NCBI GenBank assembly: GCA_003138485.1
Contig: PLGF01000119.1
Span: 1-39,894, forward strand
Source of the DNA: Verrucomicrobiales bacterium
GTDB lineage: Bacteria; Verrucomicrobiota; Verrucomicrobiia; Limisphaerales; Palsa-1400
Direction: 5' to 3'
Length of the DNA: 39,894 nucleotides
The first letter of the stretch is position 1. Every line of letters begins with the position of its first letter. Shown here piece by piece: positions 9,270 through 20,623 of this stretch. The position numbers were made by a program, and so were the translations under genes. The notes under the pieces were generated by a model that was given only the letters and a program-made list of their open reading frames with translations, had not been told where the DNA came from and did not search any database.

Positions 9270-9710
9270 GTGAAACGATTCCATGAAGACTTGAAAACGA
9301 TTCTACTAGTTGACACATCGGTTAATCAGCGTCTCCCGATAAAATGGTTCCTCGAGAATTTCGGGTATGTTGTTGATTCGGTTGGGAACGCCGAGGAAGC
9401 GCTGACCGTTTTTGACGCGGTCATGCACGACATGGTCATCACCGACCTGGCCATTCCCGGCATGACCGGAACGGAAGTGGCGCACGTCATCAAGCTGCGC
9501 TCCCCTTCGACTCCGGTGGTGCTGTATTCCCGCCAAACGCCCGAGGACGCATCCGGCTTCGACGCCATTGTGAAGAAACCCCAGGGGACGCCCGTGGAGA
9601 GGGAGTTGCTGAAATTGAAGGAGACACTGGATTCATTATCAGGGCCCTCCAAAGGAGGAAGGCGGTCAGGGGGCGGGAAGGAGCCGCCAAGGGGCCGTCG
9701 GCGTTTTTGA
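9270..9710 (+). CDS. Stand-alone response-regulator receiver protein
   Basis: A 146-residue protein made of one CheY-like receiver domain with no output domain. TILLVDTS carries D15, VITDLAIPGM the likely phospho-acceptor D59, VVLYSR the switch residue S87, and IVKKP the lysine K102/K103 before the proline. The usual acidic pair of the first strand is reduced to one aspartate (D-T). A basic Gly/Arg-rich tail of about 25 residues (GRRSGGGKEP...RGRRRF) follows the domain. I use the GTG at 9270. No kinase gene is adjacent. The efflux genes follow about 100 bases downstream in the same direction, so a link is possible but not shown. Confidence 0.8.
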   Translation: MKRFHEDLKTILLVDTSVNQRLPIKWFLENFGYVVDSVGNAEEALTVFDAVMHDMVITDLAIPGMTGTEVAHVIKLRSPSTPVVLYSRQTPEDASGFDAIVKKPQGTPVERELLKLKETLDSLSGPSKGGRRSGGGKEPPRGRRRF

Positions 9711-9809
9711 GGAGCAAAAAGCCTTTGCCTGGTTCCTCTCCGGGTGATACAAGTGAACGCGCTATTAGGAAAGGAATGTGCGTTTGGACTTGATGAAATC
9801 CGTCCCTGT

Positions 9810-10967
9810 ATGAGGAACCGAATGGTTTGTTTGGCGGCAGCGGCCCTGTGCTGTTGGGGAGTATCCTGCAATCAGAAGCCGGCCGCGCCGCCGCCGCCGC
9901 CCAAGGTGCAGGTTCTCACCGTCGCGCCCCGCGACGTGCCGATCTATCAGCAATGGATCGGCACGCTGGATGGCTATCCCAACGCGCAGATTCGCGCGCA
10001 AGTGAGCGGATACCTCATCAAGCAGAACTACGTGGAGGGCGGCGCGGTGAAGAAAGGGGACCCGCTTTTTGAAGTGGACCCGCGGCCCTTTCAAGCGGCG
10101 CTGGATCAGGCGCTGGGCAAATTGGCGCAGGACCAGGCCCAATACGGCAAGACGGAGCTGGATGTCAAACGTTTCACGCCACTGGCCCGCGACCAAGCCG
10201 TAAGCCAGGAGGAATTGGACGACGCGGTCCAGGCCAACCTCGCGGCCAAGGCGGCCATCCAGTACGACAAGGCCGCGGTGGAAAGCGCGACCTTGAACCT
10301 TGAGTTCTGCAAGATCACCTCACCCATCGACGGCATCGCGGGAACCGCGCAGGCGCAAATCGGAGACCTTGTCGGGCCGGGCAGCGCGGTGCTGACGACG
10401 GTATCGACCGTTGATCCCATGCGGGCCTATTTCAGCATCAGCGAGCAATCCTATCTGGCGTTTTGCCGCCAATTCACCAACGTGGCGGCCAGGGCGGCGT
10501 ATCGGGTGGAGATGGAAATGCAACTGATCCTTTCCGACGGCTCGACGTATCCCTATCCGGGGAAATGGTTTTTCACCAGCCGGCAGATTGATGTCAATAC
10601 GGGCACGCTTCAGGTCGCGGCCCTGTTCCCGAACCCCGATTACATCCTGCGCCCCGGCCAATACGCGCTGGTGCGGGCGAAGGTTGAAACGCGCCGGGGA
10701 GCCATCCTGCTGCCGCAACGGGCGGTGATGGAATTGCAGGGTTCCTACCAGGTTGCCACGGTCGATGCGCAGAACAAGGCCCATATCAGGCCGGTGCGGG
10801 TTGGGGAACAGGTGGGAAATGACTGGCTGATCGAAGGCGGGCTTGAGGCCAACGACCGGGTCGTGGCCGAAGGCACGCAGAGCGTCAAGGAGGGGACGGT
10901 GGTGGATGCGCAGCCGTATAAAACAGAAGAGGCGGCCAAAGGCGCGGCGCGAACGACCAGGGAATGA
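9810..10967 (+). CDS. RND efflux membrane-fusion (adaptor) lipoprotein
   Basis: A 385-residue periplasmic adaptor of the AcrA/MexA family that links the inner-membrane pump to the outer-membrane channel. The ATG at 9810 gives a lipoprotein signal peptide ending in WGVSC with the lipid cysteine at residue 20, followed by a proline-rich linker. Family signatures: PIYQQWIGTLDGYPNAQIRA, VSGYLIKQNYVEGGAVKKGD and LFEVDPRPFQAAL (lipoyl half-motif), an alpha-helical hairpin, then LEFCKITSPIDGIAG and GDLVGPGSAVLTTV. The end matches the membrane-proximal domain (VRVGEQVGNDWLIEGGLEANDRVV). A longer frame begins with GTG at 9744, but that start would bury the signal peptide. It forms an operon with the next two genes (18-base gap). 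The drug or metabolite exported is unknown. Confidence 0.92.
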   Translation: MRNRMVCLAAAALCCWGVSCNQKPAAPPPPPKVQVLTVAPRDVPIYQQWIGTLDGYPNAQIRAQVSGYLIKQNYVEGGAVKKGDPLFEVDPRPFQAALDQALGKLAQDQAQYGKTELDVKRFTPLARDQAVSQEELDDAVQANLAAKAAIQYDKAAVESATLNLEFCKITSPIDGIAGTAQAQIGDLVGPGSAVLTTVSTVDPMRAYFSISEQSYLAFCRQFTNVAARAAYRVEMEMQLILSDGSTYPYPGKWFFTSRQIDVNTGTLQVAALFPNPDYILRPGQYALVRAKVETRRGAILLPQRAVMELQGSYQVATVDAQNKAHIRPVRVGEQVGNDWLIEGGLEANDRVVAEGTQSVKEGTVVDAQPYKTEEAAKGAARTTRE

Positions 10968-10985
10968 CCACGTCGGGAAAATAGC

Positions 10986-13900
10986 ATGTATCGCTTTTTC
11001 ATCAACCGCCCCATCGTCGCGATGGTCATCGCCATACTCATGGTGCTGATCGGCCTGGTTTCGATGACGACGCTCCCGATAGCGCAGTTTCCCAGCGTAG
11101 TTCCACCGGAAATCCGCATTCAAACCACGTTTGTCGGCGCGGATGCCGAGACGGTGCAGCAGTCCATCGCCACGCCCATCGAGGAGCAAATGAGCGGGGT
11201 GGACGACATGAATTACATGTATTCCATCAATGCCAACAACGGTGTCATGCGCATGGTGGTGAATTTCGACGTGAAAACCGATCCCAACACCGACCAGATG
11301 CTGGCGCAGTTGCGCGAGGCCCAGGCGGCGTCGCAATTGCCCGCCGCGGTGCAGAATTACGGTGTGACGATCCTCAAATCCCCGACGACCCCGATGTTGC
11401 TGGTGGCCCTCTACTCGCCCGATGGCACCTACGACGCCACGTTTCTGGCCAATTACGCGTACATCAACCTGGTGGACCAGATCACGCGGGTCAAGGGCAT
11501 CTCCAACATCAACGTCTTTGGGGCCGGCCAGTACGCCATGCGTTTTTGGGTCAAGCCGGATCAACTGGCAAAACTCAATTTGACAGTCAGCGACGTCATC
11601 GCGGCGGTCGGCAGCCAGAACACCGTGAACCCGGTCGGGCAGATCGGCGGGCCGCCCTCGCGGGCCTCGCAGGAGTTTACTTACACGGCCATCGCCCAAG
11701 GCCGCTTGGTCACCGCCGAGCAGTTCGGCAACATCGTCGTTCGCGAAAACCCGGATGGCTCGGTTGTGCGGCTCAAGGACGTCGCCCGCATCGAACTGGG
11801 GGCGCAGGTCTATAGCATCGCCGGCCGCCTTAACGGACGCCCCGCCGCCGTCATGGCCATTTACCAGCTGCCCGGCTCCAACGCCCTGGACGCGGCCAAG
11901 GGAGTCAAGGACCTGATGGCACAGCTCAAAACACAATTTCCGCGCGACCTGGACTACGCGGTGTCGCTGGATACGACGCTGGCCGTCAGCCGGGGCATCG
12001 ATGAAATCCTGACAACGCTTTGGGAGGCGATGCTCCTGGTGATTCTTGTCGTTTACATTTTCCTGCAAGGCTGGCGGGCCACCCTCATCCCGATGCTGGC
12101 CGTGCCGGTGTCCCTGATCGGCACCTTCATCCTTTTTCCGGTCTTTGGTTTTTCCATCAACACCCTCTCCCTGTTCGGCCTGGTCCTGTCCATCGGGTTG
12201 GTGGTGGATGACGCGATCATCGTCGTGGAGGCGGTCGAGCGGCACATTGAGGAAGGGTTGAAGCCCAAGGAAGCGGCCCTCAAGGCGATGTCCGAGGTGG
12301 CCGGCCCGGTGGTGGCGATAGCGATGATATTGACGGCGGTGTTTGTGCCGACGGTGTTCATTCCGGGGATCACCGGGCGGCTTTACCAGCAATTCGCGCT
12401 GACCATCGCCATTTCGGTGATCTTCTCCGCGTTCAACGCCCTGTCTCTCAGCCCCGCGCTGTCGGCGCTGCTCCTCAAACCGCGCTCCGAATCGCGCGGT
12501 CCGATGACCTGGTTTTACTCGTGGTTCAACCGCCAGTTTGGGCGGGCGACGCGCGGTTACGTGCATTGGAGCGATGTGTTGATACGGCGCAGCGTGCTCA
12601 GTCTGGCCCTCCTGGCCGGGGTCGTCGTGCTGGCGTTTTTGACCGGGCACAAACTGCCCTCCTCCTTCCTGCCCGAGGAGGACCAGGGCTACATGTACAT
12701 CAACGTCCAACTGCCCAACGCGGCGTCGCTGCCGCGGACGGACGCCTTTTGCAAGAAGGTGGAGGCCGCGCTGAAGGAGATTCCGGGCATCAAGTATTAC
12801 TCGACGGTGCTGGGATTCAGCCTACTGAGCCAGGCGCAAACGACCTATAACGCCTTGTTTTTTGTCACCTTGCAGCCGTGGAACCAGCGCACCGACGCGG
12901 CGCAGCAATACAGCGCGATCCGCGCGCGGATCAACCGCGAACTGGCCGCGCTTCCCGAGGCGAAGGCGGTCTGTTTCCCGCCCCCGGCCATTCCGGGAGT
13001 GGGCACCGCCGGGGGATTTACCTTCATATTGGAGGACCGGCTGGGCAAAGACCCGGCCTTTCTGACCGACAACCTGGCCAAATTCATGGACGCGGCGGGG
13101 AAACGGAAGGAACTTTCCGGCCTGAGCACCTCCTACCTGCCCAGCGTGCCGCAGGTGTTGATCGACGTGGACCGCGACAAGGCGCTCAAACAGGGGGTGG
13201 ATTTGGGCCAGGCTTACCAGACGCTGCAAACATTCCTGGGCGGTTATTTTGTCAACTATTTTAACCGCTTCGGCCGCCAGTGGCAGGTGTACGTCGAGGC
13301 CGAGGACCGCTACCGCTCCAGCACGGACAACCTGAGCTTGTTCTATGTCCGCAACCGCCAGGGCCAGAACGTGCCGCTCTCGGCGCTGGCGACTGTCAAA
13401 CATCGGACCGGCCCGGAGTTCGTCATGCACTACAACGAGTACCGCTGCGCGCAGATCAACGGCGGCGCGGCCAAGGGCTACAGTTCCGACGATGCCACCC
13501 GGGCCTTGGAGGAGGTCTTTGCCCAAACGATGCCCCTGGGCATGGGGCACGACTATTTCGGCATGTCCTTCCAGGAGCAGAAGGCCGCCCAAGGCGTCCC
13601 CCGCGCCGCCATCTTCGGGCTGTCACTTATTTTTGTCTTTCTCATCCTGGCGGCGCTCTATGAAAGCTGGTCCCTGCCAATAAGCGTCCTCATCAGCACG
13701 CCCGTCGCGGTGCTGGGGGCGTTTCTGGCGCTGTGGTCGCGCAGCTTTGAAAACAATGTTTATGTCCAGATCGGCCTGATCATGCTCATCGGGCTTTCGG
13801 CCAAGAACGCCATCCTCATTGTGGAGTTTGCCAAGACGGAAGTCGAACGCGGCAAGTCCCTCACGGAGGCCGCCCTGACCGGCGCCCGCATCCGTTTGCG

Positions 13901-14117
13901 GCCCATTCTGATGACCTCTTTCGCTTTTGTCTTCGGCTGCATCCCGCTCTGGTTCGCCACGGGGTCGGGCGGGATTTCGCGCGAGACGCTCGGCACGGTC
14001 GTCATTGGCGGGATGCTCGGCTCCACGTTGCTGGGCATCTTCATCATCCCCGTTAATTTCTACGTCGTCGAGCGCCTTTCGCACCGCCGCAAAAAAGAGG
14101 AGGACGGGAAAACGTGA
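10986..14117 (+). CDS. RND efflux pump, HAE1 (AcrB-like) family
   Basis: A 1043-residue inner-membrane proton antiporter, full length for the AcrB family. It starts with the canonical MYRFFINRPIVAMVIAILMV. The fourth membrane segment carries the proton-relay pair D408 D409 (LSIGLVVDDAIIVVEAVERH), and the lysine of the tenth is in LIGLSAKNAILIVEFAKTE. Two large periplasmic loops (about residues 30-340 and 560-870) and twelve membrane segments can be traced. Porter signatures such as GVDDMNYMYS and MDYF-type loops agree with hydrophobic and amphiphilic efflux rather than heavy-metal (CusA) transport. The stop overlaps the start of the outer-membrane factor gene by four bases (GTGA), so the two are translationally coupled. 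Confidence 0.96.
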   Translation: MYRFFINRPIVAMVIAILMVLIGLVSMTTLPIAQFPSVVPPEIRIQTTFVGADAETVQQSIATPIEEQMSGVDDMNYMYSINANNGVMRMVVNFDVKTDPNTDQMLAQLREAQAASQLPAAVQNYGVTILKSPTTPMLLVALYSPDGTYDATFLANYAYINLVDQITRVKGISNINVFGAGQYAMRFWVKPDQLAKLNLTVSDVIAAVGSQNTVNPVGQIGGPPSRASQEFTYTAIAQGRLVTAEQFGNIVVRENPDGSVVRLKDVARIELGAQVYSIAGRLNGRPAAVMAIYQLPGSNALDAAKGVKDLMAQLKTQFPRDLDYAVSLDTTLAVSRGIDEILTTLWEAMLLVILVVYIFLQGWRATLIPMLAVPVSLIGTFILFPVFGFSINTLSLFGLVLSIGLVVDDAIIVVEAVERHIEEGLKPKEAALKAMSEVAGPVVAIAMILTAVFVPTVFIPGITGRLYQQFALTIAISVIFSAFNALSLSPALSALLLKPRSESRGPMTWFYSWFNRQFGRATRGYVHWSDVLIRRSVLSLALLAGVVVLAFLTGHKLPSSFLPEEDQGYMYINVQLPNAASLPRTDAFCKKVEAALKEIPGIKYYSTVLGFSLLSQAQTTYNALFFVTLQPWNQRTDAAQQYSAIRARINRELAALPEAKAVCFPPPAIPGVGTAGGFTFILEDRLGKDPAFLTDNLAKFMDAAGKRKELSGLSTSYLPSVPQVLIDVDRDKALKQGVDLGQAYQTLQTFLGGYFVNYFNRFGRQWQVYVEAEDRYRSSTDNLSLFYVRNRQGQNVPLSALATVKHRTGPEFVMHYNEYRCAQINGGAAKGYSSDDATRALEEVFAQTMPLGMGHDYFGMSFQEQKAAQGVPRAAIFGLSLIFVFLILAALYESWSLPISVLISTPVAVLGAFLALWSRSFENNVYVQIGLIMLIGLSAKNAILIVEFAKTEVERGKSLTEAALTGARIRLRPILMTSFAFVFGCIPLWFATGSGGISRETLGTVVIGGMLGSTLLGIFIIPVNFYVVERLSHRRKKEEDGKT

Positions 14118-15514
14118 GCCGCTCCAGCGCTTTCCTCCTTTGCGCGCTTATAGTCTCCGGCTGCGCGGTCGGACCCGACTTCAAAAAGCCCGACGCCCAG
14201 CCGCCCGCGGCGTTTCGCGGGGACGACGGCGGGCAGACCAACTCGCTGGGGGACGCCCCGTGGGCGGAGTTGTTCGAGGACCCGGCGTTGCGGGAATTGA
14301 TTGGGACGGCGCTGACGAATAATTATGATTTACGGCTGGCCGCGGCGCGAGTCGAGGAGGCGCGGGCCGTGCTGGCGCAGAGCCGTTCGACGCTTCTTCC
14401 CCAGGCGTCCTATCAAGCGGGGGTTGGCGGGGGCAGAAATGTGGTGGCGGGCACCCCCAGTTACAGCGGCGGGCCGGCCGGGACCGAGTATGAGTTCGCC
14501 GGCTCGGTATCCTGGGAGATCGATCTTTGGGGCCGGCTCCGCCGCCTCAATGAATCGGCGCGGGCGCAGTTCCTTGCGACAGAGGAAGCCCGGCGCAACG
14601 TCACCGTCAGCCTGATCGCCAGCGTGGCGGGAGCTTACTATCAATTGCTCGCCCTGGATAAAGAGCTTTCCATAGCGCAGGCCAGCACCAATTCCTTCGG
14701 GCGAAGTTTGGACATTTTCAGCGACCGCCTGCGCGGCGGCGTCGCCTCGAAATTGGAGACCGCCTCGGCGCGGGCGTTGCTCGCGGCGGCGGCGGGTGCG
14801 ATACCTGAGTTGCGCCGGCAGATTGCCGTCCAGGAGAATCAACTTCGGGTTTTGCTGGGCCAACCCCCCGGTCCGCTGGCTCCCGGCCGGGCCGGGCTGG
14901 ATGACCAGCGGCTGCCGGATGTTCCGCCGGGCCTGCCCTCCGCTCTGCTCCAACGGCGGCCCGATATTCGACAGGCCGAACAGCTCATGCGCTCGGCCAA
15001 CGCGCTGGTGGGCGTGTCCAAAGCCGATTTTTATCCGCGCCTGAACCTGACCGCGCTTTTCGGCCAGGTCAGCCCGGAACTTTCCATGCTGACCTCCGGG
15101 GCCGCCAATGCCTGGGAGGCGGCCGGTGGATTGACGGGGCCGATCTTCCAGGGGGGACGGCTCAAGGGCCAGTTGCGCCAGGCCCGCGCCCAATGGGAAG
15201 AGTCCCGGCTGCAATATCAATCCACCGTTTTGAATGCCTTCAGGGAGGTGGCCGACGCGCTGGCGGCCCGCGAGGAACTGACATTGGAACGCGCCGAGCA
15301 AACCAAGGCCGTCGCGGCCTACCGTGAAGCGGTGCAAGTGGCCAATCAGCGATACCTTGGCGGCCAGGCCAGCTACTACGAACTGCTGCAAGAACAGCAG
15401 CAACTCTTCCCCGCCGAAACCGCCCTGGCGCAGACGCATCTCAATCAATTGCTGGCGACCGTGCAACTCTACAAGGCGCTGGGCGGCGGCTGGGCCGCGA
15501 CAAAACAGCCGTAA
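14114..15514 (+). CDS. RND efflux outer-membrane factor lipoprotein (NodT/OprM type)
   Basis: A 466-residue TolC-like channel component. The GTG start at 14114 overlaps the pump stop. The lipoprotein signal ends in the lipobox VSGC (cysteine 17), followed by AVGPDFKKP, which is nearly invariant in this family. Two repeated OEP domains follow, with marks such as YDLRLAAARVEEARAVLAQSRSTLLPQ, WEIDLWGRLRRLNESARAQ, LPSALLQRRPDIRQAEQLM and a second-half copy near ADFYPRLNLTALFG and GPIFQGGRLKGQLRQA. It closes the tripartite pump. It runs convergent with the fucosidase gene, with only 36 bases between the two stops and no clear terminator hairpin there. Confidence 0.95.
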   Translation: MSRSSAFLLCALIVSGCAVGPDFKKPDAQPPAAFRGDDGGQTNSLGDAPWAELFEDPALRELIGTALTNNYDLRLAAARVEEARAVLAQSRSTLLPQASYQAGVGGGRNVVAGTPSYSGGPAGTEYEFAGSVSWEIDLWGRLRRLNESARAQFLATEEARRNVTVSLIASVAGAYYQLLALDKELSIAQASTNSFGRSLDIFSDRLRGGVASKLETASARALLAAAAGAIPELRRQIAVQENQLRVLLGQPPGPLAPGRAGLDDQRLPDVPPGLPSALLQRRPDIRQAEQLMRSANALVGVSKADFYPRLNLTALFGQVSPELSMLTSGAANAWEAAGGLTGPIFQGGRLKGQLRQARAQWEESRLQYQSTVLNAFREVADALAAREELTLERAEQTKAVAAYREAVQVANQRYLGGQASYYELLQEQQQLFPAETALAQTHLNQLLATVQLYKALGGGWAATKQP

Positions 15515-15550
15515 TTTGTTGAGTGGCGGGGGAAGGCGGGCATGGCAATT

Positions 15551-16966
15551 CTATGGTTTGACATCCAGGCATACCACGGACGCGATGGGGTCCGGCGCCT
15601 GCGTAGGCAGGCTGAGCGCGAAGGTGGTCTGGTCGCCTTCGGTCGTGACCTTGCCGTCAACCGTCGTCTTGGGATCCGCCAACAGGCAGGCCTTGACGAG
15701 TTGGGCCTTGTAGGTGGAGGTGAGAGAGAACTTGCCATCCGCCGGCCATTGGAAAATGTGGAGGTAGATCTTGCCCGAGCCGTCGGCAGCGAGTTTGGTC
15801 GTCGCACGCCAGTCCCACGGAATGGCCGCACCGCGGCCCGCGTTTGGAGCCGCGGGCGCGATTCGCGGGAAGGGATTGGGGCCGGTGGCATAGAGGGCCT
15901 CGCCATTGACTTTGAGCCATTTTCCCATTTCGAGCAGGCGGTCAATTTCCGGTTGGGGAATCAGGCCCTCGGCGGTAGGGCCGACATTCAGGAGGTAGTT
16001 GCCGCCCTTGCTGGCAATGTCGATGAGGTTGCGCAGAAGCGTTTCGGTGGATTTGAACCTCGTGTCAGTGGACTTGTAGCCCCAAGTGTCGTTGATGGTC
16101 ATGCAAGTCTCCCAATCGCGTCCGCCGGGGTAGCCGGTGGCGGGAATGAAACCCTCGGGAGTTTCAGTGTCGCCGCGGAAGCCGCCGCCTAAACGGTTGT
16201 TACTGATGATGCCGGGGTCCAGAGCCAGAAGGTCATGCAGCGGCTTGGCTCGTTCGGCAGTCATGATGCGACCGGGCGTGTCCCACCAAATGACTTCCGG
16301 GTGGATGCTGGTCATCAACTCCTTGACTTGTGGAATGGCAATTTTCTGAAGATATTCGTCATAGGAGCCATCCATGTTCGTATCCCAACGTCCACGCCCC
16401 TGGACATCACCGCCGGGATGATTCCAGTCCTGTTCTTGAGAATAATAGACGCCGAAATGAATGCCTTGTCTGCGGGCGGCTTCGGAGAGTTCTTTGATGA
16501 CGTCGCGTTTGAAGGGCGTGGCGTCCACGATGTTGAAGGGATCGTCGGTTTTGAACATGGCGAAGCCGTCGTGGTGCTTGGAAGTGATGACGATGTATTT
16601 CATGCCGGCGTCCTTGGCGATCTTGATGAATTCGTCGGCGTTGAAATGAGCGGGGTTGAACTGGCCGGCGTATTTGCGGTAATCGGCGGAGGGGATTCTG
16701 GCCGTGTTCTGTATCCACTCGCCCAAACCGCCGATATTCCGGCCCTGGTAAACGCCGGCGGGGACGGAATAAATGCCCCAGTGGATGAACATGCCGAAGC
16801 GGGCATCGCGCCACCATTTCATGCGGGCATCGCGCTGTTCCTTGGTTTCAGTCGCATCCGAGGACAAAGCCGCCGCCGGTACGGCAGGCTGAGCCTCCAG
16901 CCGGCAGACTATGGTTGCGCCTAGAACAGCACCCGCCAGGAGGTTTAGTACTAATTGCTTCTTCAT
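15551..16966 (-). CDS. Secreted alpha-L-fucosidase, GH29
   Basis: A 471-residue glycoside hydrolase that would release L-fucose from fucosylated glycans or algal polysaccharides by a retaining mechanism. A signal peptide (LLAGAVLGATIVCRLEAQ) predicts export. The GH29 marks are WWRDARFGMFIHWGIYSVPAG (from about 51), SKHHDGFAMF (about 129-138), FGVYYSQEQDW, and EVIWWDTPG, whose aspartate D229 is the expected nucleophile. The C-terminal part is a beta-sandwich. It is the last gene of the long minus-strand run that contains the type II secretion genes and follows the esterase gene after 39 bases. Co-expression with, and export by, that system is a reasonable inference. The linkage it cleaves cannot be predicted. 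Confidence 0.92.
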   Translation of the reverse strand: MKKQLVLNLLAGAVLGATIVCRLEAQPAVPAAALSSDATETKEQRDARMKWWRDARFGMFIHWGIYSVPAGVYQGRNIGGLGEWIQNTARIPSADYRKYAGQFNPAHFNADEFIKIAKDAGMKYIVITSKHHDGFAMFKTDDPFNIVDATPFKRDVIKELSEAARRQGIHFGVYYSQEQDWNHPGGDVQGRGRWDTNMDGSYDEYLQKIAIPQVKELMTSIHPEVIWWDTPGRIMTAERAKPLHDLLALDPGIISNNRLGGGFRGDTETPEGFIPATGYPGGRDWETCMTINDTWGYKSTDTRFKSTETLLRNLIDIASKGGNYLLNVGPTAEGLIPQPEIDRLLEMGKWLKVNGEALYATGPNPFPRIAPAAPNAGRGAAIPWDWRATTKLAADGSGKIYLHIFQWPADGKFSLTSTYKAQLVKACLLADPKTTVDGKVTTEGDQTTFALSLPTQAPDPIASVVCLDVKP

Positions 16967-17005
16967 AATCAGTGTTTTCTCAATCGAATAAATGCATGGT
17001 CCCGA

Positions 17006-18178
17006 TCAATCCTGGAACAGCAGCGGGGCGAACTCGTGCAGACTGCGCCGCCATGTCAGCCACTCGTGAGCCGTGTTGGGTGAGACGTAGAAGACAGTGT
17101 TGATGCCTGCTTGTTTCAACGCTTCAGTGTTGACCTTCGGATCGCCACCGACCCCGCCGCCGACGCGGTTCCCGATTTCGCGGCTGCCATAGCCGACGAA
17201 TACCACCTTGACCTTCTCCCTGAAGCCGGGCGTGTTGTTCACATCATTCGTGGAGATGACGCCGCCGCTGAAGAGGCCGATGGCGGAGAATGTGTCGAGA
17301 TGGGCCAGGGTGATTTGCCGGGTTTGCATGCCGCCCATCGAGAGGCCGGCCATCGCGCGATGCGGCTGATCGGCAATCGTGCGGAAATTGGAATCAACGA
17401 AAGGAATCACGTCCCCGATAAGCGCCTGCTCGAAAGCGCTGAAGTTAAACATGCCGCGTCCGCCGCCGCGCGGGGGAGCGCCGGCGGGAGGCGCGCCACG
17501 ACCGCCGGGGCCGCCGCTGATTCCGCCGTTTTCCATCACGATGATGAACGGTTTGGCTTTCCCTTCGGCAATGAGATTGTCCACGATCAATCCAGCGTGT
17601 CCCTGGGCGCCCCAACCGCTTTCACCTTCGCTGTAGCCGTGTTGCAAGTAGAGCACCGGGTAACGTTTGTTGGAATTTTTGTCGTAATCCGGCGGCGTAT
17701 AAACGAAGCAGTGGCGATTGGTGCTGCTGGTTTTGCCGAAATAGAGCACCTCTCGCAATTCGCCGTGAGGCACATTTTTGAGCGCGTAAAAGTCCTGGTC
17801 ATAGGCGGGAATCTCGATGTCGTTGCGCCAACTGCCCGAACCGAAAATGAACGTGCTGCCGGGGTCCGGCACCTGCGCGCCATCAATGACAAGCCCGTAG
17901 TAGTGATTGCCTTGGTCAAAAGGCGTCGAATCGCCGGTCCAAACGCCGTTGGCGTCCTTGGTCATCGGAAACCTTTTGCCGTTGATCTCGAGCTGAACGC
18001 TCTGGGCTTGAGGCGCGGCGATGCGCGCCCGCACGCGGCCTTCAGAGTTGACTTGCGGATAGTCTTTGTCGCGCTGGTTGGTCGCCGCGGGCTTGAAATC
18101 TTCCGCCGGCGGCTGGTTTGTCTGGGCCAGGGCCGTCAGACCAGCCAAGAGTGAGAAGGCTACTGCGGTCGCTTTCAT
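17006..18178 (-). CDS. Secreted esterase of the XynZ / esterase D type
   Basis: A 390-residue exported alpha/beta hydrolase. A short signal peptide is followed by an early-set (CBM48-like) beta-sandwich at about 45-125 (VRARIAAPQAQSVQLEINGKRFPM) and the catalytic domain from about 140. The nucleophile is in AGLSMGGMQT (S280), and the catalytic histidine is probably H371 in NTAHEWLTW. The strand and oxyanion region reads RYPVLYLQHGYSEGESGW. An insert of about 25 residues rich in Gly and Pro (about 219-243) sits between two core strands and is not a normal part of the fold. Relatives are feruloyl and acetyl-xylan esterases, so a role in removing ester groups from plant polysaccharide is plausible. 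It is a tandem paralogue of the next gene. Confidence 0.87.
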   Translation of the reverse strand: MKATAVAFSLLAGLTALAQTNQPPAEDFKPAATNQRDKDYPQVNSEGRVRARIAAPQAQSVQLEINGKRFPMTKDANGVWTGDSTPFDQGNHYYGLVIDGAQVPDPGSTFIFGSGSWRNDIEIPAYDQDFYALKNVPHGELREVLYFGKTSSTNRHCFVYTPPDYDKNSNKRYPVLYLQHGYSEGESGWGAQGHAGLIVDNLIAEGKAKPFIIVMENGGISGGPGGRGAPPAGAPPRGGGRGMFNFSAFEQALIGDVIPFVDSNFRTIADQPHRAMAGLSMGGMQTRQITLAHLDTFSAIGLFSGGVISTNDVNNTPGFREKVKVVFVGYGSREIGNRVGGGVGGDPKVNTEALKQAGINTVFYVSPNTAHEWLTWRRSLHEFAPLLFQD

Positions 18179-18223
18179 GAAAGTCTTGGCTCAGTCTTGG
18201 ATGTCAATGCGCGGCATTATTAA

Positions 18224-20618
<2,395 letters not shown>

Positions 20619-20623
20619 CTGCC

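Noticed and set aside
10320-12710. 796-codon open frame on the minus strand opposite the efflux adaptor and pump genes
   Set aside because: It is antisense to two clear family members, is extremely rich in His, Arg, Asp and Gly, and has no domain motifs. Long antisense frames are expected in GC-rich genes.
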